Part shown: positions 10,690 to 23,639 of the stretch, piece after piece | Layout: the number at the start of each line of letters is the position of its first letter | Numbering within the stretch: position 1 is the first letter of the stretch | Source: Torymus aiolomorphi | Taxonomy: Eukaryota; Arthropoda; Insecta; Hymenoptera; Torymidae | Direction of reading: 5' to 3' | Assembly: GCA_036365515.1 (NCBI GenBank) | Contig: CM070874.1 | Location: 243,728,430 to 243,792,429, forward strand | DNA length: 64,000 bases | Notes under the pieces: model-generated | What the model was told of the DNA's origin: nothing | Database searches by the model: none | The model's input: only the letters and a program-made list of their open reading frames with translations | Made by a program: the position numbers and the translations under genes

Positions 10690-13600
10690 TATAATAAAGT
10701 GAAAAAATTCGTGAATTTCTCCGAAATCCGTGTACGCGACATATTTCGTAAAGAGCATGTTAAGGCTTTTGTTGAGAAACTTTCTGCTGATGGACGATTT
10801 AAAAATTAAATACTAACTAATCAAATTTGCATTCAAATAACTAATAATTATCAATTTATGATAGTTGAAAACATTTAATTTCTTAATATTCGTCGGAGGC
10901 GCGCGCACGCGACATTTTTTGTAAAGAGTCTGTGAAAAGATTTTCATATAGCCGCACTTCTGGTTGACAACCCATTCCTAAATCAAGATGGACGTAATCA
11001 ATAAATTTTATCATAATTAACAATTTTTAGACGCTTCAACAATATTCTTTTGCCGCATTTCTCCAAAACCCGTGTGCGTGACATTTTTTGTAAAGAGAAT
11101 GTGAAGGCTTTTTGATAGCGGGACTTTTGACTAACAACCCATTCCCAAATAAAGATGGACGTAATCAATGAATTCTATCATAATTAACAATTTCTAGACG
11201 CCATAATAATATTCTCCTGCAAGATTTCTGCGAAACCCGTGCGCGCAACATTTTTTGTAAAGAGCATGTGAAGGGTTTTTGATAGCGAGACTTTTGACTA
11301 ACAACCCATTCTCAAATAAAGATGGAAGTAATCAATGAATTCTATCATAATTAACAATTTCTAGACGCCTTAACAATATTCTCCTGCAAGATTTCTCCGA
11401 AAACCGTGCGCGCGAAATTTTTTGTAATGAGCTTGTGAAGGGTTTTTGATACCGGGACTTTTAACTGACCACCCATTTCCTAATCTAGATGGACGTAATC
11501 AATGAATTCTATCATAATTAACAACTTCTAGACGCTTTAACAATATTCTTTTGCCACATTTCCACGAAATCCGTGTCCGCGACACATTTTGTAAAGAGCA
11601 TGTGAAGACTTTTGGTGTAGAAAGTTTCTACCGATGGACGATTTAAACATTAAATATAAACTAATAACACAATTTGCATTGAACTAACTAATAATTACGA
11701 ATTAATAATACTTGAAACCACGTAATTTCGCAATATTTAGTGAAAATACGAATACGCGACATTTTTTGTAAAGAGCCTGTGAAGGGTTTTTGATAGCGGG
11801 ACTTTCGGCTAACCACCCATTTCCAAATCAAGATTGACGTAATCAATGAATTGCATCATAATTAGCAATATCTAGACGCTTTAACAATATTCTTTTGCCG
11901 CATTTCAACGAAACCCCTGCGCGCGACATTTTTTGTAGTGAGCCTGTGAAGGGTTTTTGATACCGGGACATTCGGCTAACCAGCCATTTCCAATCTAGAT
12001 GGACGTAATCAATGAATTCTATAATAAGTTAAAATTTGTAGACGCCTTAACAATATTCTTTTGCCGCATTTCAACGAAATCCGTGTCCGCGACACATTTT
12101 GTAAAGAGCATGTGAAGGGTTTTTGATAGCGGGACTTTCGACTAACTACCCATATCCAAATCAAGGTTGACGTAATCAATGACTTGCATCATAATTACTC
12201 ATTTCTAGACTCTTTAACAATATTCTTTTGCCGCATTTCAACGAAATCCGTGCGCGCGACATTTTTTGTAATGAGCCTGTGAAGGGTTTTTGATACCGGG
12301 ACTTTCGGCTAACTACCCATATCCAAATCAAGATTGACGTAATCAATGAATTGCATCATAATTAACAATTTCTAGACGCTTTAACAATATTCTTTTGCCG
12401 CATTTCAACGAAAACTGTGCGAGCGACATTTTTTGTAAAGAGCGTGTGAAGGGTTTTTGATAGCGGGACTTTTAACTGACCACCCATGTCCTAATCTAGA
12501 TGGACGTAATCAATGAATTCTATCATAATTAACAACTTCTAGATGCTTGAACAATATTCTTTTGCCGCATTTCCACGAAATCCGTATCCGCGACACATTT
12601 TGTAAAGAGCATGTGAAGGCTTTTGGTGTAGAATGTTTCTACCGATGGACGATTTAAACATTAAATATAAACAAATAACACAATTTGCATTGAACTAACT
12701 AATAATTACGAATTAATAATACTTGAAACCACGTAATTTCGCAATATTTAGTGAAAATACGAGTACGCGACATTTTTTGTAAAGAGCCTGTGAAGGGTTT
12801 TTGATAGCGGGAATTTTGACTAACAACCCATTCCCAAATAAAGATGGACATAATCAATGAATTCTATCATAATTAACAATTTCTGGACGCTTTAACAATA
12901 TTCTTTTGCCGCATTTCAACGAAACCCGTGCACGCGACATTGTTTGGAAAGAGCCTGTGAAGGGTTTTTAATAGCTGGACTTTCGGTTAACCAACCATTT
13001 CCAAATCAAGATTGACGTAATCAATGAATTCTATCATAATTAACAATTTCTAGACGCCTTAACAATATTCTCCTGCAAGATTTCTCCAAAACCCGTGCGC
13101 GCGACATTTTTTGTAAAGAGCATGTGAAGGGTTTTTGATACCGGGGCATTCGGCTAACCAGCCATTTCCAAATCTAGATTGACGCAATCAATGAATTCTA
13201 TAATAAGTTAAAATTTGTAGACGCCTTAACAATATTCTCCTGCAAGATTTCTCCGGAACCCGTGCGCGCGGCACATTTTGTAAAGAGCATTTGAAGGGTT
13301 TTTGGTAGTGGGACATTCGGCTAACCAACCATTTCCAAATCTAGATGGACGTAATCAATGAATTCTATTATAATTAACAATTTCTAGACGCTTTAATAAT
13401 ATTCTTTTGCCGCATTTCAACGAAATCCGTGTCCGCGACACATTTTGTAAAGAGCGTGTGAAGGGTTTTTGATAGCGAGACTTTCGGCTAACTACCCATA
13501 TCCAAATCAAGATTGACGTAATCAATGAATTGCATCATAATTAATAATTTCTAGACTCTTTAACAATATTATTTTGCCGAATTTCAACTAAACCCGTGCG

Positions 13601-14200
13601 CGCGACATTTTTTGTAATGAGCCTGTGAAGGGTTTTTGATACCGGGACTTTCGGCTAACTACTCATATCCAAATCAAGATTGACGTAATCAATGAATTGC
13701 ATCATAATTAACAATTTCTAGACGCTTTAACCTAATTCTTTTGCCGCATTTCAACGAAATCCGTGTCCGCGACACATTTTGTGAAGAGCATGTGAAGGCT
13801 TTTGGTGTAGAAAGTTTCTACCGATGGACGATTTAAACATTAAATATAAACTAATAACACAATTTGCATTGAACTAACTAATAATTACGATTTAATAATA
13901 CTTGAAACCACGTAATTTCGCAATATTTGGCAAAAATATGAGTACGCGACATTTTTTGTAAAGTGCCTGTGAAGGGATTTTGATAGCGGAAGTTTTTGCT
14001 TACCACCACCCTTTCCAAATCAGAATGGACGCAATCAAGGAATTATATCATAATTAACAATTTCTAGACGCTTTAACAATATTCTGCCCGATTTCTCCGA
14101 AACCCGTGTGGGCGGCATTTTTTGTAAAGAGCATTTGAAGGCTTTTTATGTAGAAAGTTTCTGCTGATCGACGATTTCAAGATTAAATATAAAAAACATA
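10690..14200. repeat. Satellite array, monomer about 169 bp, two monomer types
   Basis: About 20 diverged tandem monomers share the landmark CGACATTTTTTGTAAAGAGC, seen at about 10909, 11078, 11248, 11417, 11580, 11758, 11927, 12089, 12258, 12427, 12591, 12768, 12940, 13103, 13268, 13435, 13605, 13767, 13948 and 14116. Most continue with GAAGGGTTTTTGATAGCGGG and GGACGTAATCAATGAATTC (type A). A second type has GTGTAGAAAGTTTCTACCGA and ATTTGCATTGAACTAACTAA (type B), beginning near 10740, 11580, 12590, 13767 and 14116. The array has no ORFs. Length and arrangement are typical of pericentromeric or heterochromatic satellite DNA; the chromosomal location is inference. Confidence 0.92.
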
Positions 14201-14669
14201 TAGAAAACAAAGCTTTTTAAGTTTACTTTCAAACTTTTCAAGCAATTGAATAAGCTCTATACTTATTCTGTCAATACTTCTATGGATAATACTACAAATG
14301 AGAGTCTGATGCAGATAGGTGAATTGAAAAGTGATAAAAATTATCCTTATCGTAAGTGGTAGGCTCCGTGGTTTCGAACATTATGGTATAAAAATATTCT
14401 AATCATCAAGTTAAAAATGCTCTAAAGACTACGAATTTTTGTAAAGAAAATAGAGATGCAGGTTAGCCAATTTCTTCTAGACTCAGTTAATTATTATATT
14501 CAGCGCATCGCCCCGCGTGATTACAAAGGCACTCCTTAAGATAGAGACCTGCATAAATGAGAAGTTGTTTCATAGTGTGAAACACTGCTACACCCGCCGA
14601 CTTTTTATTTTTGGGGAGGTATAAGTCCGATTACATTGTACCTACAAGTCAGGGATGCGCTAAATACCG

Positions 14670-15295
14670 AGTTACTCCAGTATGTCGCGGTAACGCGGAC
14701 TACCTTCAAATACACCTTCGCTTTCACTTCTCCGTCGGGTTCGTCCAGGTGATCCTCGAGATGTGGTAGATTCGATTGTGGCCCTCGAGGAGAGTATAAT
14801 TGTATATGAAGACGTGTTGTCTTCTACAGGAGCTCTTCGCTGAGGGCAAAAACAAATGTTAATAATGTATTAATCAGTGGGGACAGGGAGAGCAGTATCG
14901 AACTGCCAGGAACAGAGGAATAGACAGATGGAAAATTGGAGGCTAGGTTGAGCTATACTACAGAATAATGGCCAAATCCGAAGTGAAGTACTTACTCGAG
15001 TCTGTCGGGAGCGCGGACTACATTCAATTAGACCTCCGCCGTCACTTCCACACTATCATCGCCTACATAATGTCCTTGAGAAGTGGTAGTTGCGTTGGCT
15101 GCTCTGGAGGAGAGTAGAATTGTATGAAGACGTGTTGTCTTCTGCAGGAGTTCTTCGACTAGGGCAAAGCTAAATATATTAATAATGTATTAAGCAGTGG
15201 GGACGGGGAGAGCAGTATCGAACTGCCAGGAACACATGAGTAGACCGATAAAAAGTTGGAGACTAGATTTGGCTATACTATTAAAAAGAAGTTAG
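14670..15295. repeat. Tandem duplication of about 315 bp
   Basis: Two direct copies (about 14675-14985 and 14990-15290) share GAAGACGTGTTGTCTTCT, GAGAGCAGTATCGAACTGCC and TTGGCTATACTA-like ends. The first of these is nearly palindromic. A third partial piece follows at about 15293-15318, and a shorter repeat of about 100 bp (AATGTCCACACACAATGCAT) occurs at about 15319 and 15421. No coding potential is apparent. Confidence 0.65.
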
Positions 15296-15504
15296 AGGCT
15301 AGGTTTGGCTATACTATTGGAATGTCCACACACAATGCATTACATACAGAGGGATTGAGGGGGAAAAAGCGCATGTGCATTTCCAACTAAGACCTCCTCA
15401 CCCTTGCTCAAAGTTTACCAGAATGTCCAGACACAATGCAATACATACAGAGGGATTGCGTATGCAATTTCAGATCTCCTCAATCAGACGGTATAGAGGA
15501 AATA

Positions 15505-16510
15505 ACTTTTTTTAATAATAATTCTTCCACATTCTCTGTAAATAACCATAAATCTGGTACGCTGTAAAAAAGTTTCCACAAAGTATAACAAAATTCTTTA
15601 ACTTTAATTAACATTATACTATTTATTTTAAAACTTTGGTACATATCTAAAATTATATATTCTTATGGCTTTCTTGCAAACCTTGATGATATCATGTTGT
15701 GTATGTAAAAAATCTGTATGTAATATTCTGGCTTTTTTGTAGCTTTTTTGTATTACTTTTATTCTTTTATATTATTTATTTATTATCATTTTGTGTACAT
15801 AAAAAATCTGTATGTAATATGTAATATTCTGGCTTTTTTGTATTTCTTTTATTCTTTTATATTATTTATTTATTAAGATTCTTGTTTTTCTATATCCAAC
15901 AGATTGATCCTCCTTCATAACTAATGCCATACTTTAGATTGCTGTACGACCAAAAACTTCTAAAACTTTTGTCTATAATGCTTTTCATATCAGACGTACA
16001 ATAAAATAATTCTTACACATTTTCTATAAATAACCATAAATTCTAGTATGCTGTAAAATAAAAGTTTCCACAAAGTATATAACAACATTCTTTAATTTTA
16101 ATTAACATTTTAGTATTTGTTAGTATTTGCTTTAAAACGTTGGTACTTATCTAAAATTATATATATTTTCTTATAGCTTTCTTGCAAACCTTGATGATAT
16201 CATGTTATCTACGTAAAAAATCTGTATGTAATATTCTGGCTTATTTGTATTACTTTTATTCTTTTATATTATTTATTTATTAAGATTCTTCTTTTTCTAT
16301 ATCCAACAGATTGATAGAATCTCCTTGATAATTAATGCCATACTTTAGATTGCTGTACGACAAAACTTCTAAAACTTTTGTCTATAATGCTTTTCATATT
16401 CAGATGTACATAAAAAAATAATTCTTCCACATTTTCTATAAATAACCATAAATCTGGTACGCTGTAAAAAAGTTTTCACAAAGTATAACAATTCTTTAAC
16501 TTTAAAAGCT
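15505..16510. repeat. Tandem repeat of about 410-485 bp
   Basis: Copies start near 15523, 16008 and 16421 with AATTCTTCCACATTTTCT and AACCATAAATCTGGTACGCT, and contain TCTTGCAAACCTTGATGATA. Within the first copy, a block of about 90 bp containing TGTAATATTCTGGCTTTTTT is duplicated, explaining its extra length. Non-coding. Confidence 0.65.
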
Positions 16511-18021
16511 TTCTCGACATTCTTTTATAGTAGATAACTTAATCGTATGTAGATCATGTACTTGCAGAGATGTACTTCACTGGAGAGCATCATGTTTTTA
16601 TATAACAAAAACAAATTATTTCACAAATCATACGTTCTGATACTCTGTAAAAATAAAAACAAAATTTCACAAAGTAACAATATTTATTATTATATTAATA
16701 ACAGTTTTCTACTATATAAAAGTTTGCTACTTATCTGAATATTTATATTTTCATTTCAAAGTACAAATATACTTCTGATCTTGCATCTCACTATTCCGTG
16801 TTTTAATTTTTTGACAGACTTCTGTAATAATATTGTAAGTATTTATTAATGTTTGTTGTTAAAAAATAAAACCAAATAAACACTTGATGTATAAATGTTA
16901 ATTAAAACTTACACAAGTTTTTGAGTGTTGCAAATATATAAACTAACTCCACTTCGAATATAAATTTTCATTTTAAAGATAAAAGATCAAATAACTTCTG
17001 GTCTTGCATCTCATTATTTCCGTGTTTCAATTTGACAGATTTGTGTAATATAATCTATCTATACTATATTATTTATTTCCTATGTATTACAAACTATTTA
17101 ATCGTCATGATCTACTCATCAATATAATCCGATTGTTTTGAGACTGTAAAAATAAAAACAAAAAACAATACTTCTATTATAGATTATTATATATTTAATA
17201 TTTTACTACTTATATGAATATTGTCTTCTGACTTTTCTTAAATTTGTTTACGTATACTGATGATAATAACATACATATATACTGATATAACTTATTTTCA
17301 CAAACATCAACAAAATATAGAAGCAGACGGACACGCGATGAAGAGCTACGTGTATATATATATAACCTATGAGGCGGATGTGGGAAGAAACCGGAAGTCT
17401 GAAAGAAATGAAACATGGAGAAAATGTGAAAACGTAAACCAGACATAAAATTTTTCACTATTTAATATCTCTACGTATCTCTAATCGTTTTACATGAAAC
17501 TTTTTGTGCAACATAGTGTAACAACATAAAGCATGTTGTTATTTATTTGAGTCAATAGAAAAGCGTTGAAAATTGCAGTAAATGTTACAAAATATCGGGC
17601 GCCCATTTCAAAGTATATGTAGCGCGGTCGACCCTCAGGCTCATTCTATAACTTGTCTTCGGAGCGCTCCCGCGCTCCTTGATAAATTAATATTACCTAT
17701 TAAAATATAGGTACAAGTTGAGTTTTGGAGTGAAAGGCACCCTTGACTGTCAAATAAAATCGGAATAGATTACTAAATGTAAATACTTCTTGTAAAATGT
17801 AGAGTGTAACATAAACACCTCATAGATCATGCGGATAAAATTATTTGTAAATACTAACTTTGATAGAAAAGCATATGACAGTTATTAGGTGTTTTTTGTT
17901 ACTTTTTCCAGTACTTTGATCGAGATAATTTTTATGCAATATTTATTTAGACAATAAATAATCTTGACTTTTATACTTATCGTTGTCGTAGACCATGTTT
18001 TCAGCAATGAGCCCTTCTATG
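16511..18021. other. Non-coding sequence with one GC-rich patch
   Basis: No gene was recognised. Related but diverged stretches (CTTCTGATCTTGCATCTCA near 16768 and again near 17000) suggest more old tandem repeats. A GC-rich patch at about 17595-17680 stands out from the AT-rich surroundings. Confidence 0.45.
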
Positions 18022-18693
18022 TCAAGTTTGTGAAAGGTGTAGTATTGTCTGAATGTTGCAAAGTCCTTGAAAATATTCTGGGTGTTGTCTGCGGCCGGCT
18101 TCTTCTTGGAGTTTATTTTTCAGGTATGCGAGTATATAGTCAAGGGTGCGATTGACTTTACCGACTTGTTTTTTGAGCATGGCTAGGCGAAGATTGCTTA
18201 AATTACCTTGTTTTCGAAGACCTTCGAAAGTAGTTTCCTGCATCACGATGCCTGGTGGGTTACTGAAATATTTTTCCTACTTTTTGCACGATGGATGTTC
18301 GTCTTCGTCTTGTGTTGGTTGTGGGAGTTCATCGATTGTGATATTTTCGTTACGGTATGTCGATGTAAAGTTGAAATAGTAGTTATCAAAAAAAAATTTT
18401 AGTTGGTCTTCCAAAGTCTTGATAAAACGTGTAAACGTCTCCGATCTTGATAAAATAAGCTGTTATTATGTCTAATCGATCTTGAAAATCACTCCAGCTA
18501 TTTCCTTGAGTATGACGTTTTTGTACGAAGGATCAGATGTGATAAACTTGATAACTGACCGATAGTATCGGCCGGTGTGTTCTAGTCCCACAAAGACTCT
18601 TTTCGTGTTGGATTTATTGAGAGCGTATGAGGTGACTAGTAGAACATTGGGCACTTCTGCGAGAACTGCGGGCTTTTCGAGACAGTTGACCAA
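18022..18693 (-). pseudogene. Unrecognised ORF fragments on the minus strand
   Basis: Two minus-strand ORFs (18693-18472 and 18246-18022) give plausible globular protein: the first contains VPNVLLVTSYALNKSNTKRV, the second LRLAMLKKQVGKVNRTLDYI with a charged helical tail. I do not recognise either. They lie immediately outside the left TIR of the long-TIR transposon (from 19017). The Polinton-like copy A lies just outside the right TIR on the same strand. They may therefore be further genes of that Polinton, separated by the transposon, but no motif proves it. Confidence 0.3.
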
Positions 18694-18748
18694 TTCTCAG
18701 TACTGATTTTAATCGCGAACAATTCTTTCACCAAATGTTCAGAAGCAA

Positions 18749-18985
18749 GTGTCGGCAGCGACTGGTAAACGCTGGGTGCTTGACTGTTCTTTTGGTCATA
18801 CCGCCACTTACGCTCTTGAGGATTATCGGAGGGGAGAGAAAGAAATCGTTATTTTAGATTCGACTAACGTATCATGTTGGAAAAAGAAAAGGTTTGAAAA
18901 AAACGTAACCGTTGGAAATGGAAAGGGTTTGAAAAAAATGGAAACTCTTTTGATGGATAAATACTGTTTATTAGACACGTCTTAG
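18749..18985 (+). pseudogene. Small unrecognised ORF
   Basis: 78 codons with a Lys-rich C-terminal half (WKKKRFEKNVTVGNGKGLKK). No domain was recognised, and it may be a chance ORF. It lies between the minus-strand fragments and the left TIR of the long-TIR transposon. Confidence 0.15.
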
Positions 18986-19016
18986 TCTATAGGAGTACAT
19001 GATTTGAACACATATA

Positions 19017-19612
19017 AGGCGTTTCACGTTAACTGTCCCAGCGCGGCGCGCGAGCGCCAAATCGTGCTATATCCTACTCAAGTTTACGATAGTAAAATGT
19101 ACGTGAAAAAATTTTATGATAAGCATTTCCAACGTATTTTTCCTCAGCTTTCCAATGGTGAAGGCAGTTTTCCCAAAATTTTCCATTTTCACCTTCAAAA
19201 AGTACAAAATATGTTATATCTGGAAAACGATATGTTTAGTATATTTTTGACCCTCTAGAGCGAAAGCTAAGCATTTTTTACGTAGGAAAGAAGCTGAGCA
19301 TTTTTTATTTTAAGAAAGGATATTTTCCAAAGAGTGCCCGAGAGGTTTTCTGCAAGATATAGAACGCGAAATAGTAGACGCACCGCCTTTCCTGCGTGCG
19401 GTACTACGCGGTACAGCGCGCGGATTGCGCCCACCTCGTTGCCTATATAATAACCTTTTATAATCTTTAATTCTTTAACTGTTCTTCTGGATTCTTAATA
19501 ATGCATGGAGTAATATTTCATTAATTATTTTATAAAAAAATAAAATTTCAAAATTAACAGCAATATAGTAACTCTTGTACTAACGTTTTTTTTTTAGTGT
19601 AGATGATATTTT
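19017..19612. repeat. Left TIR of TE2
   Basis: GC-rich landmarks (CCCAGCGCGGCGC near 19045; GGTACTACGCGGTACAGCGC near 19400) are all found reverse complemented in the right arm. A short ORF from 19004 and its minus-strand mirror at 33106-32915 are translations of the arm, not genes. Part of the arm (about 19218-19460) is repeated in direct orientation at 19628-19860. Confidence 0.75.
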
Positions 19613-20010
19613 TTTGTTTGTTTTTACGTGTTATATCTCGAAAAGTATATTTTTAATATTTATTTTACCCTTTAGATCGAAAGCTGTGTATTTTTTTCGT
19701 AGAAAATGATATTTTCCAAAAAGTTTCCAAGATGTTTTCTCCGAGAAATAGAACGCGAAAGAGTATACGCACGACGCTGCAAAGGTGGATCCTACGCGCG
19801 TTACCACGCGGTTTGCCGCGCAGCACGGAATCATTCATTTTTCGTTCAATAGGTGGTGTCCACACTTTTCAAACTGTATGTAAATCGTCACGTCGAAAGT
19901 ATATAATTACCATAACTTTTTATCTTTTCCCTCTTCGAATTTTTTGGAATTTCTTGTCAATAGCAGTTAAACATTTGGATTTCCTTGCCACTTTTGTGCA
20001 TTTGATTATT

Positions 20011-23000
20011 GGCCGAATCCATCTCAAATCAGACAGCCCGCGTATGCCTATTTCACCTATCATGTTGAAATAAAAATATTTATGTTCTACTCGAAAAAAT
20101 ATTTTACACGTGTTTTTTTATTTTTTTGTTTCATCAAAATTTCATGCGTTCAGCGATACCGAAAAATTCCGAGAAAATTCTTTCATTGAGAAAAAAAATT
20201 TTCAATGTGATTTTCAGACTGCTATTGTTTCAGCAGTTTTTCAAGCTTTTAAACGTGTAACACATAATTTCACTCAGTTTTGAGCCCTCTTTAACGGCCT
20301 TAATGTCATTTTCAAAAAAAAATAAAAAATCCACGAGCTATGCACTTTTTACTGAAAAATTCATTTTTTAGAGAAGTGCCTTTTTCTCGAAAACCCCATG
20401 TTTTTTTTGCACAATTTTTGTTGTCGTGATAGAGGACGGTAATGCCTAGCTAGACGTATTTGTGAGATTCGGTACTTTTTTCCTGGGATAGCGATCACTA
20501 ATGAGATAACACACAAACAAATTTTTCACGCTTAACGCTTATATATAGTCAATGATATTAGAGTCAATGTAAAGGTATTTATCTTTGTGCGTATGTAATA
20601 TACATGTACGTGCGCCTACTTATAGGAGTATATGTACTAGTACATTTGTCCGCTAGATGGATATGGTTTGACTTAACATTTACAAAGAAAAGTTCGGTTT
20701 CTGCTATATATCACACATCTCGTCTTATTTAAAACCATCATCTTTTGGAAAATTATTACATATTTACACCTTATCAACTCAACTACGATGTCTCAATATT
20801 ACTCAACAGAGAGAATCAAATGTGCAGACTTTTTAGACAAACACAAACAAATTATTTACAAATCTAGTTCCGTACGTTTAAAACAACTTGAGAATCTTGC
20901 TCATCCATTGAAGCACCTCTATCCTCATTTACCTTTGACACCTTCTACATATCTGTGTCAACATTGTTACAATCGTGCTTTAGAATTGGTGAGTAGTACT
21001 GACAATGAATTTATAACGGATAATGAAGTTACCGATAACGTAGTTGATAGAGATGAAGATTTTTTACCAAGTACTCCAGAACGCATTGAAGAATTTAATA
21101 ATGAAATAAGTACATCTTTCTTAGGTTCTGTATCGCCTCTTAAAAGAAAAAATCTTATACATGAAAAATCAATTGAAAATTACGTAACAAAGAAGAAAAA
21201 AAATACTTTCAACATTGTCTAATACCCTTGATGTGAAGTTGAACAATGTTTATGACGTTTCTATAACAGCAAATGAATCAACTGTATGCCATTGTACAGA
21301 ATGGATACAAAATCTTGGTCTAGCCTTGCAAAAGTGTTCTACGGTATCAGAAAAAATAAAAATTCTGACTTTGCTACCTTCATCCTTTACAAAACATGAA
21401 ATTTTATCTTTATTTCCAGAAATAACAATGTATATGATCAACAAATCGAGAAATCTTGTTAAAGAAAAAGGAATTTATTCAGAACCAGATGCATATTCAG
21501 GCCATCCGATTGATGAAAACATGGAAAAAATTGTTATGGAATATTATTTAAATGATGATTTTAATTGTTCAAGACAAAGTCCTAATAAATGTGACGTTGT
21601 TACAATTAAAGTTAACAATAAAAAAGAGAAAAAAAGTTAAGCGTTTTCTTACTCGAAGTTTAAAAGAGACGTATAAAGTATTTAAAAATGATTATCCAGA
21701 ATTGAGAATTGGAAAATCGAAATTTTATAGTTTGCGACCAAAGTATGTCTTACTTAGCCCCATCAAAGAAGTTTGTCTCTGTATCTATTGCGCAAATTAT
21801 GATTTATTTCTTACGAGCTTAATTAATTTTAGAGGGAGTAACGTCACAGAGTTGGATGAAAGTCGGTCACAAATAATAAATGCAACAATGTGTTCTGAGC
21901 CATCTGATTTATGTTATTTACAAGAATGTAAACTATGTCCAGGGATTAAGGGAATTACGTTTCATGTTTTAAAACTGCAAGATGTAGAAGGCACAGAAGA
22001 AATTACATATGCTTTGTGGGATAATGGAAACCTGATTAAAAAGACACTATCAATTTCTGCTTTTAAAGATGAACTTTCGGTTTGGACCATGAGGGTTAGT
22101 ACTCACATGTATGTAAAAAATATACAACGCAAAGCTATAAAAACAGAAAGAGAAAGTGCTAAAAAAGACTCACATCATTTAGTTCTTCAAATAGACTTCG
22201 CTGAAAACTGGGCTGTGATTCATAATAAAGCTGTTCAAGGAAATCATTGGGTTAATGATCAAATTTCTATTTTCACAGCAGTCTCTTATCAAGGGGATTC
22301 GACACAAAGTTTCGCAGTTATAAGTGATGACCGAAAACATGATTCAGCGTATGCTTTTCTAGCAGTACAAAAAATTATAAAATTCTTGAAAGAAAATTGT
22401 TGTGATTCAATTAAAAAATTACCATCGTATCAGACGGCGCTGCGAGTCACTTTAAAAATCGCTTTCAATTAGATGAACTAAAACGAGCACCGTGTGATAT
22501 AAAATGGTTGTTCTCTGCTACTGAGCACGGCAAAGGAGCTGTAGATGGTGTGGGTGGACTTATAAAGCATTATGCTACTTCGCATAATCTTCGAGAGCCC
22601 CTTGAAGAAGCTATTCAAAACGCAAATGATTTTGCAATACATGTTCAAAAATATACTGATGCTATTAAAATAATACATTTACAAGATGCTGAAATAGAAC
22701 AATTCAGAAAAGAAAAAAATATTGATTGGCTTACAACTCCAAAGTATCCTGGAATTAAAAAAACTCATATATGGGTTAAAAAACATGTGACGATAAAATA
22801 CATTGTTTCACAGCAAAGACCGCTGATCGTCGGCTTACTGAATTAAGAACAATGAAGCAGAAAAACAAAGGTAGTAAAATAGGTATACAAATGAAAAAAG
22901 GTATAAAAATAAAAAATCAAAAAGACGCAAATAACAAATAAATACATAGTTATGTGTACCTGTATATTACATACACACAAAGACAAATACCTTTACATTG

Positions 23001-23553
23001 ACTCTAATATCATTGACTATATATAAGCATTAGGCGTGAAAAATTTGTTTGTGTGTTATCTCATTAGTGATCGCTATCCCAGGGAAAAAGTACCGAATCT
23101 CACAAATACGTCTAGCTAGGCATTACCGTCCTCTATCACGACAACAAAAATTGTGCAAAAAAAACATGGGGTTTTCGAGAAAAAGGCACTTCCCTAAAAA
23201 ATGAATTTTTCAGTAAAAAGTGCATAGCTCGTGGATTTTTTATTTTTTTTGAAAATGACATTAAGGCCGTTAAAGAGGGCTCAAAACTGAGTGAAATTGT
23301 GTGTTACACGTTTAAAAGCTCGAAAAACTGCTGAAACAATAGCAGTCTGAAAATCACATTGAAAATTTTTTTTCTCAATGAAAGAATTTTCTCGGAATTT
23401 TTCGGCATCGCTGAACGCATGAAATTTTGATGAAACAAAAAAATAAAAAAACACGTGTAAAATATTTTTTCGAGTAGAACATAAATATTTTTATTTCAAC
23501 ATGATAGGTGAAATAGGCATACGCGGGCTGTCTGATTTGAGATGGATTCGGCC
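20011..23553 (+). mobile_element. Sola-like DNA transposon (TE1) with about 600-bp TIRs
   Basis: The left arm starts GGCCGAATCCATCTCAAATC at 20011 and runs to about 20612; its mirror occupies about 22958-23553. Both ends are flanked by the 4-bp duplication TATT (20007-20010 and 23554-23557). The 3.5-kb element carries one transposase-type gene in four frames. A 4-bp duplication with long TIRs fits the Sola superfamily, but the class is inferred from structure. It is inserted in TE2, whose sequence continues on both sides. Confidence 0.8.
20788..22846 (+). pseudogene. TE1 transposase-like gene, frameshifted
   Basis: ATG at 20788 (MSQYYSTERI). Four ORFs in succession (20788-21222, 21215-21640, 21552-22472, 22508-22846) together make about 680 codons of one protein. 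The order is: N-terminal Cys pair LCQHC; a middle Cys-rich part (CLCIYC, then CYLQECKLCPG); a core with IDFAENWAV, VISDDRKHD, a SDGAASHFKNR stretch visible only after correcting frame at about 22430, and ATEHGKGAVDGVGG. These acidic positions are candidates for a DDE/DDD triad; that is inference. Two frame changes fall in A-rich runs (about 21200 and 21635), a third near 22425. The neighbouring TE2 gene shares the layout. A widespread but poorly named insect transposase family is likely. Confidence 0.7.
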
Positions 23554-23639
23554 TATTAAGTCATTGGTGACTCTTAATTTCATTATTTCTGCTTTTTCAA
23601 AGAGAAAGCTTTCCATTTTTGTTTATTATAGCAATTAAA

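Noticed and set aside
10690..14200. CRISPR-like array
   Set aside because: Repeat unit is about 169 bp with no short spacers, and the context is eukaryotic; it is satellite DNA.
19004..19258. ORF KAFHVNCPSAARERQIV and its mirror at 32915-33106
   Set aside because: Both lie in the TE2 terminal inverted repeats; similarity reflects DNA arms, and neither has a domain or continues outside.
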